Assembly: GCA_034110465.1 (NCBI GenBank)
Contig: JAWUZD010000009.1
Location: 186,001-250,000, forward strand
Source of the DNA: Aurantibacter sp034110465
GTDB lineage: Bacteria; Bacteroidota; Bacteroidia; Flavobacteriales; Flavobacteriaceae
Direction: 5' to 3'
DNA: 64,000 nucleotides
The translations under genes were made by a program, and so were the position numbers. The notes under the pieces are model-generated. The model had not been told where the DNA came from and searched no databases. It saw only the letters and a list, made by a program, of their open reading frames with translations. Of this stretch, positions 26,240 through 34,121 are shown one piece after another. The first letter of the stretch is position 1. Every line of letters starts with the position of its first letter.

Positions 26240-27244
26240 TTAAATAAAACTTCTAAACACAGTAAAGCGTAAAGTTATTTCCAATAAAATCAGAAATAAA
26301 GCAATGTAAACGAACGGACGAAACAATTCTTGGTAAGACGTAAATTTTATTTCTTCAACATCTGTTTTTTCAAGTTTGTTTATTTCTTTGTATATCTGTT
26401 CTAACTTTTTATTATTAGTTGCTCTAAAGTATTTTCCACCAGTTGTAGCAGCAATGTCTTTAAGTAATTCTTCGTCTATTTCCACTTTTGTTCTTCCATA
26501 TTGGAAACTTCCATTTGGCCTTATAGATACTGGAGATAAAGCCATTCCATTTGTTCCTAATCCAATTGTGTAGGTTTTTATACCATATTCTTTAGCTAAT
26601 TCGCTTGCTATTTCTGGATTTATAGATCCGGAATTATTTACACCATCTGTAAGTAAAATAATAACTTTACTTTTTGCTTTACTATCTTTTAATCTGTTTA
26701 CGGACGTTGCTAATCCCATTCCAATAGCAGTTCCACCTTCGATTAATGTATTAAAATTAATGTCGTTTAATGAACGTAGAATAATACTTTTATCCGTTGT
26801 AATTGGTGTCTTGGTATAGCTTTCTCCTGCGTATTCTACTAAACCAATTCTGTCGTTTGGTCGTCCTTTTATAAACTCTGAAGCTACATTTTTTAAAGCC
26901 TCTAAGCGGTTAGGCTTTAAATCTTTGGCTAACATACTTGCCGAAACATCTATTGCCATAACAATATCTATTCCTTTTGTTGTTTTAGTTTTTGATGTGG
27001 TTTGAGATGTTTGTGGTCTTGCTAATGCTGTAATTAACAGTCCTAAAGCTAATAAACGTAAACCAAAAAGCAAATGCTTGATGTTTGGTAAAATAGAATT
27101 GGTTATTTTAAAACCATTTAAACTTGATATGTTTAATTCTGCAGTTTGCTGCTTATTTTTTAAAATATACCAACCTATGGTTAATGGTAAAACCAATAAT
27201 AACCAGAAAAATAATGGACTTGCAAATGTAATTCCTTCCAGCAT
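26240..27244 (-). CDS. batA: BatA, membrane-anchored VWA protein
   Basis: 334 residues with the same design as BatB: helices at about 9-26 and 58-78, a VWA domain with intact MIDAS motif DVSAS, threonine ligand in TPITTDKS and aspartate in LTDGVNNSG, and a C-terminal helix about 308-330. Its ATG overlaps the stop of the preceding membrane-protein gene by one base, so translation is coupled. Confidence 0.92.
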   Translation of the reverse strand: MLEGITFASPLFFWLLLVLPLTIGWYILKNKQQTAELNISSLNGFKITNSILPNIKHLLFGLRLLALGLLITALARPQTSQTTSKTKTTKGIDIVMAIDVSASMLAKDLKPNRLEALKNVASEFIKGRPNDRIGLVEYAGESYTKTPITTDKSIILRSLNDINFNTLIEGGTAIGMGLATSVNRLKDSKAKSKVIILLTDGVNNSGSINPEIASELAKEYGIKTYTIGLGTNGMALSPVSIRPNGSFQYGRTKVEIDEELLKDIAATTGGKYFRATNNKKLEQIYKEINKLEKTDVEEIKFTSYQELFRPFVYIALFLILLEITLRFTVFRSFI

Positions 27245-28950
27245 TAGTTATCTTTTTTATCTTCTTTAGGTTTTAATTCTAAAGAGTTTATAATACGCTC
27301 ATGAACATCATTTAAATAAACGTCATTCTTTAAATAGGTCATAAAGACTTGTTGTAGAACTTGGTCTTTTTCTGCAGCAAAAGTTAAAATAGTAAAGTTC
27401 CCATAAACATAAATATCAGAGCCTTCTTTAATTGGTAATTCTAAAGTTCCAGCTGTTTTTAAACCTTCGGCACCATTTGGAGTTACAAATTTTTCGTTTG
27501 TAGAAAGAATATTTCTTCCACCTTTTGCTTCAATTTGTTTTAAACTTCCTTCAACCGCTTGTACAACATCAATTTTTGGAGCATTTTCTTTTGCACTTGG
27601 ATTTTGTGGATTTTCTTGTTTTGGTGGGCTAAATTGTGTTGTAGATGCTACTATGGTAAACTTTTCTTTTAACTCGTAATTAAATACAGCTGTTTTCACT
27701 TTGTCTTTAAATTCTTCTGGCAATTCAACTATAGTTCGTTTTAAAACTATTGGTGTTTCTAAATGAATTGGAGGAAACCCATAATCGCTAGTAATCCATT
27801 CGCCTTCAAGTAAGTTTTTAGTGTCTTTTTGTATAATAGTATCTACCGTATAATTAAATCCGTATTTAATTCCAAAACCAATAAATGTTGCTGTAATTAA
27901 AGCTAAAATAATAGCTATAGTTAATATGATTTTATTCCGTTTTTGTTTGCGTTCTTGTTCTTTTTTATACTTTTCGTCTAATAGTTTTTCTTCTTCTGTT
28001 GCTTCTGGTAACGCTTCTTTTACGTGATCTATTTCTTCTGCAACAACTTTACGGTCTAATTTAGCTAACTCAATATCTGGAGCAGATTTAGCGAATTTTA
28101 CTAAATCGGCACGTTTTAAAATAGATTCTAAATTTTTTAAAGTCTCTAAGCTTAAATCGATTTGATTGCCTTCTTTAAGTAAGTTTAATTTTGAAATTAA
28201 CTCGTCTGTAGTACTCTCTAAAGCACGATCATAAACTTTTTCGTCTAAGTATTTTCTTATGGCTAAAGTTAATTCTGAATAATAATCTTTTATAGCTTCT
28301 TTTTCTAAGTAACCAGACTCGTCAAGTTTTTTTAATGCTAATTGTGCTCTATCATATGGTGGTAATAAAGCTATTTTTTCTTCTTCGGTTAAAGGTTTTG
28401 TACGCCAAATAAACCAGTATAGTAAAAACCCAAGTATACTTGCAATTAGAAATCCTATTAAAATGTATTTCCACCAATTGCTACTTGGTGTTTTAACTCC
28501 AATAATTGGTTTTATATCGTATAATTTTTGCTTTGTAGTATCTATTTTAACTGAGTTAATTTCTACTAAAAGTGAATCTAAAAGATGTGTTTTATCTCCA
28601 ATAATTATTTTTTGCTTTGGAATAAAATAGCGTCCTGAATCAAATTGTGTTAATCCGTATTTTTTAATCAGTTGAAATTTAGCGTCTTTTTTAACGGTAT
28701 CCGTTTTGTACGACTCTATCATTTCTAATGGCAAAAATGTTTGCCCTTCTGGAAATATAACACGATTGGTTGAATCTGTTTCAACTTCAATTTTATAAAT
28801 AATTTCTTGTCCTATTTTTACAGAAGTAGAATCTATTGAGGATTTAACTTGGCTAAATGCTAACAAAGAAAAAAGTGCAAAGAAAAATGACAGTACTAAG
28901 TTTTTAGTCTGCTTTTTTTCAAGATTCAAAATTCGAAATTCGTAACTCAT
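27244..28950 (-). CDS. Bat-operon membrane protein between DUF58 and BatA
   Basis: 568 residues. Signal peptide near residues 14-34 (NLVLSFFFALFSLLAFSQ), a periplasmic beta-rich domain resembling the start of BatD, a helix at about 160-180, a cytoplasmic helical region (190-340) with SGYLEKEAIKDYYSELTLAIRKYL, a second helix about 343-365, and a periplasmic tail. The cytoplasmic part is DUF4381-like. The first nine codons lie inside a degenerate 7-bp repeat (28924-28958), so the true start may be an internal TTG eight codons in, which would still leave the signal peptide. Confidence 0.75.
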   Translation of the reverse strand: MSYEFRILNLEKKQTKNLVLSFFFALFSLLAFSQVKSSIDSTSVKIGQEIIYKIEVETDSTNRVIFPEGQTFLPLEMIESYKTDTVKKDAKFQLIKKYGLTQFDSGRYFIPKQKIIIGDKTHLLDSLLVEINSVKIDTTKQKLYDIKPIIGVKTPSSNWWKYILIGFLIASILGFLLYWFIWRTKPLTEEEKIALLPPYDRAQLALKKLDESGYLEKEAIKDYYSELTLAIRKYLDEKVYDRALESTTDELISKLNLLKEGNQIDLSLETLKNLESILKRADLVKFAKSAPDIELAKLDRKVVAEEIDHVKEALPEATEEEKLLDEKYKKEQERKQKRNKIILTIAIILALITATFIGFGIKYGFNYTVDTIIQKDTKNLLEGEWITSDYGFPPIHLETPIVLKRTIVELPEEFKDKVKTAVFNYELKEKFTIVASTTQFSPPKQENPQNPSAKENAPKIDVVQAVEGSLKQIEAKGGRNILSTNEKFVTPNGAEGLKTAGTLELPIKEGSDIYVYGNFTILTFAAEKDQVLQQVFMTYLKNDVYLNDVHERIINSLELKPKEDKKDN

Positions 28951-28958
28951 AACTCGTT
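28924..28958. repeat. Five-unit degenerate 7-bp tandem array after the DUF58 stop
   Basis: In transcript direction, five contiguous heptamers fitting NNYGART start at the base following the DUF58-gene stop codon. Units are at 28952-28958, 28945-28951, 28938-28944, 28931-28937 and 28924-28930. The next gene's ATG is in the second unit. A sixth, poorer unit may follow at 28917-28923. Confidence 0.7.
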
Positions 28959-29822
28959 TTATCTTCTTTTAAAATAGCCTAATAATTTTTTAACATAACT
29001 CTCGTCTGTTCTGCAATTAATAGCGCCAGCACCAGATTTTGCAAAGGTGTCTTTGTAAAAGTCTACTTTGTTACTATAATATGTGGCGTAATCTTGACGT
29101 ATTTTTTTTGAGTTGGTATTAACTAACATTAACTCTCCCGTTTCTTGGTCTTGCATTTGCACCATTCCAAGGTTTGGAATACTTTCTTCGTGCTTATCAA
29201 AAACTCTAATTCCTGTAATATCGTGCTTGTTAGCTGCTATTTTAAGCGTTTGTTTATAATCGTCCGCAATAAAATCACTTAAAAGAAAGACTATAGCTTT
29301 TCTTTTTAATACGTTAGATAAAAACTTAAGCGCATCAGATATATTGGTTTGCTTACTATGTGGCTTGAACTCTATAAGTTCTCTAATAATCCTAAGTACG
29401 TGAGACCTTCCTTTTTTAGGAGGAATAAACAATTCAATCTGATCTGTAAATAAAATCAATCCAATTTTATCGTTATTCTGTGTTGCCGAAAAAGCTAAAG
29501 TTGCACCTATTTCAGTTATAATATCTTTCTTAATTTGTTGGTCTGTACCAAATAATTCCGAAGCCGAAATATCCACCATTAACATCATTGTTAATTCGCG
29601 TTCTTCTTCAAATACTTTTATATAAGGTTCGTTATAACGTGCCGTTACATTCCAATCTATATTTCTAACATCATCTCCAAATTGATATTGTCTTACTTCA
29701 GAAAAAGTCATACCGCGACCTTTAAACGTCGAGTGGTATTCGCCTCCAAAAACGTGATCAGACAAACGTCTTGTCTTAATCTCTATTTTTCGAACTTTTT
29801 TAAGTAATTCTTTAGTATCCAT
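28959..29822 (-). CDS. DUF58 protein of the Bat operon
   Basis: A 287-residue soluble protein of the DUF58 family, with the signature FGDDVRNIDWNVTARYNEP at about residues 49-67 and a VWA-like segment MLMVDISAS that preserves the DxSxS metal site. DUF58 proteins are regularly encoded after moxR and before VWA genes. They are presumed to be partners or clients of the MoxR ATPase. It lies 44 nt after moxR, and that gap is filled by a tandem heptamer array. Confidence 0.9.
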   Translation of the reverse strand: MDTKELLKKVRKIEIKTRRLSDHVFGGEYHSTFKGRGMTFSEVRQYQFGDDVRNIDWNVTARYNEPYIKVFEEERELTMMLMVDISASELFGTDQQIKKDIITEIGATLAFSATQNNDKIGLILFTDQIELFIPPKKGRSHVLRIIRELIEFKPHSKQTNISDALKFLSNVLKRKAIVFLLSDFIADDYKQTLKIAANKHDITGIRVFDKHEESIPNLGMVQMQDQETGELMLVNTNSKKIRQDYATYYSNKVDFYKDTFAKSGAGAINCRTDESYVKKLLGYFKRR

Positions 29823-29830
29823 TTTTGTTT

Positions 29831-29865
29831 AGTCTTCAGTTGGCAGTATTTAGTCAACAGTATTC
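29831..29865. repeat. Five-unit degenerate 7-bp tandem array after the moxR stop
   Basis: In transcript direction, five contiguous heptamers ending in ACT (consensus NNNNACT) begin one base after the moxR stop codon. Units are at 29859-29865, 29852-29858, 29845-29851, 29838-29844 and 29831-29837. The array fills most of the 44-nt gap before the DUF58 gene. Confidence 0.7.
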
Positions 29866-29866
29866 G

Positions 29867-30868
29867 TTATGGTACTTCAATTTCGTTTACAATCTTAGTA
29901 ATAATATCTTCTGAAGTTATATTTTCAGCTTCAGCTTCGTAAGTAATACCAATTCTATGTCTTAAAACATCGTAAACAACCGCTCTAACATCTTCTGGTA
30001 TTACATAACCTCTTCGTTTAATAAAGGCATAACATTTTGCTGCTGTAGCTAAGTTAATACTTCCACGAGGCGATGCTCCAAAAGAAATTAATGGTTTTAA
30101 ATCGTCTAATCTATAACGTTCTGGGTAACGTGTTGCAAAGATGATATCAAGAATATATTTCTCGATTTTTTCATCCATATAAACTTCACGAACAGCATTT
30201 TGAGCCGACTTAATTTGAGCTATAGAAACCACAGGATTTATTTTCTCGTAAGAACCTTTTAAATTGGCTCTCATAATAAGTTGTTCTTCGTCCTGTTTTG
30301 GGTAATCTATTACTGTTTTCAGCATAAATCTATCCACTTGAGCTTCTGGTAAAGGATACGTTCCTTCTTGCTCAACAGGATTCATTGTTGCCATTACTAA
30401 AAATGGTTTATCTAAAATAAACGTTTCATCTCCAATAGTAACTTGCTTCTCTTGCATTGCTTCTAATAAAGCAGATTGCACTTTAGCTGGCGCACGGTTA
30501 ATCTCATCTGCTAATACAAAGTTTGCAAAAATTGGACCTTTCTTTATTTTAAAGTCATTCTCTTTCATATTATAGATTAGAGTACCAACAACATCTGCAG
30601 GTAATAAATCTGGTGTAAATTGTATTCTACTAAAACTTGCGTCTATAGCTTTGGATAATGTGTTTATGGCTAATGTTTTTGCTAATCCAGGAACTCCTTC
30701 AAGTAAGATATGTCCTTGACCTAAAAGACCAATTAGTAAACGTTCAATCATATCTTTCTGACCAACAATTACTTTGTTCATCTCAAAAGTTAATAGGTCT
30801 ACAAAAGCACTTTCTTTTTCAATTTTCTCGTTAATAGATTTAATGTCTATTGTTGCATTTTCTTCCAT
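29867..30868 (-). CDS. moxR: MoxR-family AAA+ ATPase
   Basis: 333 residues. Walker A GVPGLAKT (58-65), Walker B FVLADEINRAP (117-127), sensor 1 ATMNP (159-163) and the MoxR-typical EQEGTYPLPEAQVDRF. The C-terminal lid domain follows from about 250. MoxR ATPases act as chaperones that assemble or activate metal-binding VWA protein complexes. As first gene of the operon it is placed to act on BatA, BatB and the DUF58 protein. Confidence 0.95.
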   Translation of the reverse strand: MEENATIDIKSINEKIEKESAFVDLLTFEMNKVIVGQKDMIERLLIGLLGQGHILLEGVPGLAKTLAINTLSKAIDASFSRIQFTPDLLPADVVGTLIYNMKENDFKIKKGPIFANFVLADEINRAPAKVQSALLEAMQEKQVTIGDETFILDKPFLVMATMNPVEQEGTYPLPEAQVDRFMLKTVIDYPKQDEEQLIMRANLKGSYEKINPVVSIAQIKSAQNAVREVYMDEKIEKYILDIIFATRYPERYRLDDLKPLISFGASPRGSINLATAAKCYAFIKRRGYVIPEDVRAVVYDVLRHRIGITYEAEAENITSEDIITKIVNEIEVP

Positions 30869-31025
30869 ATCCTTTATAATTTGTGGGCGAAATAAAATAA
30901 AAAATTTCGTAGGTGCAAATAATTAAAAAAAATGGCACGAAGCTGTTAACAATTGGTTAAAAATATTTTAACATATTCAATTTGGTCTATTTTGCTTTTA
31001 ATAACTTAGTAAAAAGATTTAAAAA

Positions 31026-31775
31026 ATGACTAAAATAGCTTTAATTACTGGAGCAACAAGCGGAATTGGTAGAGCAACTGCTTTCGAATTTGCTAAAAAC
31101 GGGATTCATTTAGTAATTTGTGGTAGGCGAGAAGAACGTTTACAAACTATAAAAACGGCTTTATCTAAATTAACACAAGTACATACCTTATGTTTTGATG
31201 TTAGAAATAATGATGATGTGTTAAATGCCATAGCAACTTTGCCCGAAAAATTCAGTCAAATAGATATTCTAATTAATAATGCTGGAAATGCACATGGATT
31301 AGATCCTATACAAACTGGAAATACAGACGATTGGGATGCAATGATGGATATAAACGTGAAAGGTTTGCTATACGTTAGCAAAGCCATTATTCCGCAAATG
31401 ACCGAAAGAAAAAGCGGACATATTATAAATATAGGCTCTAGTGCTGGTAAAGAAGTATATCCAAATGGAAATGTGTATTGTGCCACTAAACACGCAGTTT
31501 TAGCAATTACCGAAGGTATGCGCATTGACTTAAATCCATACGGAATTAAAGTTGGTGCTGTTAATCCTGGAATGGTAGAAACCGAGTTTTCTCAAGTGCG
31601 TTTTAAAGGTAATGAAGCTGCTAATAATGTATATACTGGTTTTGAAGCGTTGCAACCAGAAGATATTGCTGAGATTATACAGTTTGTTATTTCTAGACCA
31701 AGCCACGTAAATATTGCCGATTTATTAGTGTTTTGTACAGCGCAAGCAAGTTCTACAATTGTAAAAAAGGATTAG
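31026..31775 (+). CDS. Short-chain dehydrogenase/reductase (YdfG-like)
   Basis: 249 residues with the classical SDR features: TGATSGIG cofactor loop at 8-15, NNAG, catalytic serine in NIGSSAGKE, and YCATK as the YxxxK pair. The C-terminal AFEALQ-type region and overall length are close to E. coli YdfG, an NADP-dependent 3-hydroxy acid (serine/allo-threonine) dehydrogenase. The exact substrate is unproven. It is followed without a gap by an HD hydrolase gene. Confidence 0.9.
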   Translation: MTKIALITGATSGIGRATAFEFAKNGIHLVICGRREERLQTIKTALSKLTQVHTLCFDVRNNDDVLNAIATLPEKFSQIDILINNAGNAHGLDPIQTGNTDDWDAMMDINVKGLLYVSKAIIPQMTERKSGHIINIGSSAGKEVYPNGNVYCATKHAVLAITEGMRIDLNPYGIKVGAVNPGMVETEFSQVRFKGNEAANNVYTGFEALQPEDIAEIIQFVISRPSHVNIADLLVFCTAQASSTIVKKD

Positions 31776-32405
31776 GTGATTGATTGGTTGAAACATGAAT
31801 GGTATAATTTAGCTTCTAAATATTCTTTAGATAAGGATTTAGTCGATGAATTTTGGAATGAATTGTACAGAAGTTATACTTCAAAATCTCGTTTTTATCA
31901 TAACTTCTCTCACATTTATAATATGCTTCGTCAAGTTGATGCTTTTGAGTCTGAATTAAATAATTTGGATGCTTTTAAATTTTCAATTTGGTATCACGAT
32001 ATAATTTATAAATCTTCAAAAAAAGATAATGAAGAAAAGAGTGCTTTGGTTTCGGGAGAACGTTTACTAAAATTAGGAGTCGATAAAGCAACTATATTTC
32101 TAGTGAATAAAATGATTATCTCAACTAAAAAGCATCAACTAGTATTAACCGATAATATTGATAACGCTTATTTATTAGATATTGATTTATCTATTTTAGG
32201 TTCGAATTGGGAAACATATCAAATCTACCTAAAAAACATTCGAAAAGAATATAAAATATATCCAGATTTTCTATATAATCCAGGTCGGAAAAAAGTATTA
32301 AAGCATTTTTTAGAACGTGAAATATTATACTTTACAGATTCATATAAATTAAAATATGAAAAACAAGCAAGACAAAATTTAGAAGGAGAAATCAAGTTGT
32401 TATAA
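31776..32405 (+). CDS. Predicted HD-superfamily phosphohydrolase
   Basis: 209 residues starting at a GTG directly after the SDR stop codon, which suggests coupled translation; no ATG is available near the N-terminus. The metal-binding histidines are visible in YHNFSHIYNML and the HD doublet in FSIWYHDIIYKSSKKDNEEKSA. The pattern fits small predicted metal-dependent HD phosphohydrolases of unknown substrate (nucleotide or phosphate ester hydrolysis is typical). Confidence 0.8.
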   Translation: MIDWLKHEWYNLASKYSLDKDLVDEFWNELYRSYTSKSRFYHNFSHIYNMLRQVDAFESELNNLDAFKFSIWYHDIIYKSSKKDNEEKSALVSGERLLKLGVDKATIFLVNKMIISTKKHQLVLTDNIDNAYLLDIDLSILGSNWETYQIYLKNIRKEYKIYPDFLYNPGRKKVLKHFLEREILYFTDSYKLKYEKQARQNLEGEIKLL

Positions 32406-32439
32406 AGAAATCCGTTTTATTTTCATAAAACGGATTTCT
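32406..32439. terminator. Hairpin between convergent genes
   Basis: A 15-bp perfect stem (32406-32420 with 32425-32439) and a 4-nt loop directly follow the HD gene stop. The T tract is poor on the plus strand, so it may act as an mRNA 3' end stabiliser as well as a terminator. Confidence 0.6.
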
Positions 32440-32469
32440 GAGTTGGTTTAGTTTAATATAAGTGGTTGG

Positions 32470-33003
32470 TTATTTTCCGCCATCTAATTGGTCTTGCCAA
32501 TCTTTAAGTTCTTGCCATTTACCTTGTGCTGCCATTTCTGCTTGTTTAGGCCAAGAGTCTGGTTTGTGTATTTTATATCTATTTCCACCAGATTCTAAAA
32601 CCTCTTTGCATTTTTCTAAAGAACATTGAGATAAGGCTTGCCATGTGTTTACGTTATGATTATGAAATAAGTCTTTAATTTTTGGGCCAATACCTTCAAC
32701 TAAAGTTAAATCGTTTTCTTTAATTTTTTTTCCAAAAACAGCTTTGGCGGCATCGCTATTAAAAGCAATTACAGAAACTTGTGACATAGAAGAAGCTATG
32801 TTTGTTGAAGTAGTAGTCTTTGTTGACTTCAGTTTTACCTTACTTGCTTTACACAATTCTAAATCGGTTTCTAGTTTTGAGATTTTACTTTTATAAATTG
32901 AATCATCAAATTGATTGTTTTTATTTAGCATTTTACCTAATAAGTAGCCAAGAATACCACAAATTAAACCTGTTAGTAATGGAATTAGTACACACCAAAT
33001 CAT
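32470..33003 (-). CDS. Membrane-anchored helix-hairpin-helix protein
   Basis: 177 residues: a glycine-rich transmembrane helix at about 5-26, a short coiled region (40-60), a flexible S/T-rich linker, and a C-terminal helix-hairpin-helix domain (about 90-150) starting KENDLTLVEGIGPKIKDLF, as in DUF4332-type proteins. This domain often follows OmpA or coiled-coil modules in Bacteroidota. It might bind nucleic acid or act as a protein adaptor. It lies 15 nt after an OmpA-like gene, implying a joint envelope function. Confidence 0.75.
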   Translation of the reverse strand: MIWCVLIPLLTGLICGILGYLLGKMLNKNNQFDDSIYKSKISKLETDLELCKASKVKLKSTKTTTSTNIASSMSQVSVIAFNSDAAKAVFGKKIKENDLTLVEGIGPKIKDLFHNHNVNTWQALSQCSLEKCKEVLESGGNRYKIHKPDSWPKQAEMAAQGKWQELKDWQDQLDGGK

Positions 33004-33018
33004 AATTAAATATTTAAG

Positions 33019-33960
33019 TTAGTTAATAGTTACGGTTACTCGTCTGTTTTCTGCCCTACCTTCTTTAGTTGTATTATCTGCAATAGGCTCGTCTGGACCT
33101 TTAGAATCTGTGGTCATATAAGTTTCTGAAATACCATTTTCATTAAGAATATTTTTAACAAAATCTGCCCTTTCAAATGATAATGCAATATTATTATCCC
33201 TTAGACCTGTATTATCTGAATGACCAGTTACAATAAGTTTACCATCGTCAGATTTTTCTACATAAGTTACCAAATCAGCTATCTTTTGTCTTTGTACATT
33301 AGAAAGTGTCAACTTATTTGATCCTGTTTTAAAATGAAGTATTAATGGTTTAGCGATTAAACTATCTTTAAGTTTTTTTAGATATTCTTTATTGTTATCA
33401 ATATCTTTTAAAGCACTTATAGTAAAATTAACTGGTCCGTGGAATACATTTAAGGAATCTGATATAAAGTTGTCATCTAATCGTCCAGAAAGATTCATCT
33501 GTTTTGAAGACATACCTTTTGAGACAAAGTAGTTTTTAATATTGTTTGCACGAGCATAGCCTAAATTAGGAAACACAGAATTATTTATTTCGTTTGAATT
33601 ATATAAACCTTCTATATTTAATCTTTTATTTGAATTATCGTTAAAGTAAACAGCTAGTTTATCTATTTGATTATTCATATTAGAAGACATAGAATCTTTA
33701 ATATTGAAATTATCTCTAAGAAAATTGAAATTATTGTCTGCTTTAAATGCTAAGCCACTACTATTATCTGAAATATTAAAACCGTTTTTAGATACTGGTT
33801 TTATTACAGGTTTTTCAACAATTACATTAGTGGTTGTTTTTGACTCCTTTTTAGCTTGACAAGTATCTTTGCAGTTTTTACAGCATAAGAAAAACTGTAA
33901 AACACAACCAATTATGATGGTTGAAATGATACCTAATAGATAAGATGATTTTTTATTCAT
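33019..33960 (-). CDS. OmpA-like peptidoglycan-binding protein
   Basis: 313 residues. N-terminal hydrophobic helix (7-26) followed by a cysteine-rich CCKNCKDTC stretch, so it may be an inner-membrane-anchored protein or a lipoprotein. The C-terminal OmpA domain (about 200-313) has LHFKTGSNKL, the peptidoglycan-binding GHSDNTG, and NIALSFERADFVKNIL. Residues about 95-180 look like a second, degenerate OmpA fold (LNIEGLY, NLGYARANNIKNYFVSKGM) lacking the DNTG motif. It probably ties the membrane to the cell wall. Confidence 0.85.
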   Translation of the reverse strand: MNKKSSYLLGIISTIIIGCVLQFFLCCKNCKDTCQAKKESKTTTNVIVEKPVIKPVSKNGFNISDNSSGLAFKADNNFNFLRDNFNIKDSMSSNMNNQIDKLAVYFNDNSNKRLNIEGLYNSNEINNSVFPNLGYARANNIKNYFVSKGMSSKQMNLSGRLDDNFISDSLNVFHGPVNFTISALKDIDNNKEYLKKLKDSLIAKPLILHFKTGSNKLTLSNVQRQKIADLVTYVEKSDDGKLIVTGHSDNTGLRDNNIALSFERADFVKNILNENGISETYMTTDSKGPDEPIADNTTKEGRAENRRVTVTIN

Positions 33961-34062
33961 TTTAGTGTAGCTATTGGTTTAATTCTATTAAAGCTACAAT
34001 TTTTGTGTCTATTTAACTGTTTATCTGATATAAATTCGGTAAAACCATTTAAAGAACCGACA

Positions 34063-34106
34063 AAAAACAAAAAACCCACCTAAATTTAGGTGGGTTTTTT
34101 GTTTTT
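34063..34106. terminator. Long perfect-palindrome terminator
   Basis: Two 22-nt arms (34063-34084 and 34085-34106) are perfect reverse complements with no spacer. A/T tracts at both ends are interrupted by one C/G. It lies just beyond the stop of the aldehyde dehydrogenase gene. Confidence 0.85.
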
Positions 34107-34121
34107 ATAAAATAATTTCGA

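Noticed and set aside
28924..28958. Heptamer array as a CRISPR or ordinary microsatellite
   Set aside because: Units are 7 nt and contiguous without spacers, and too degenerate for a simple slippage repeat.
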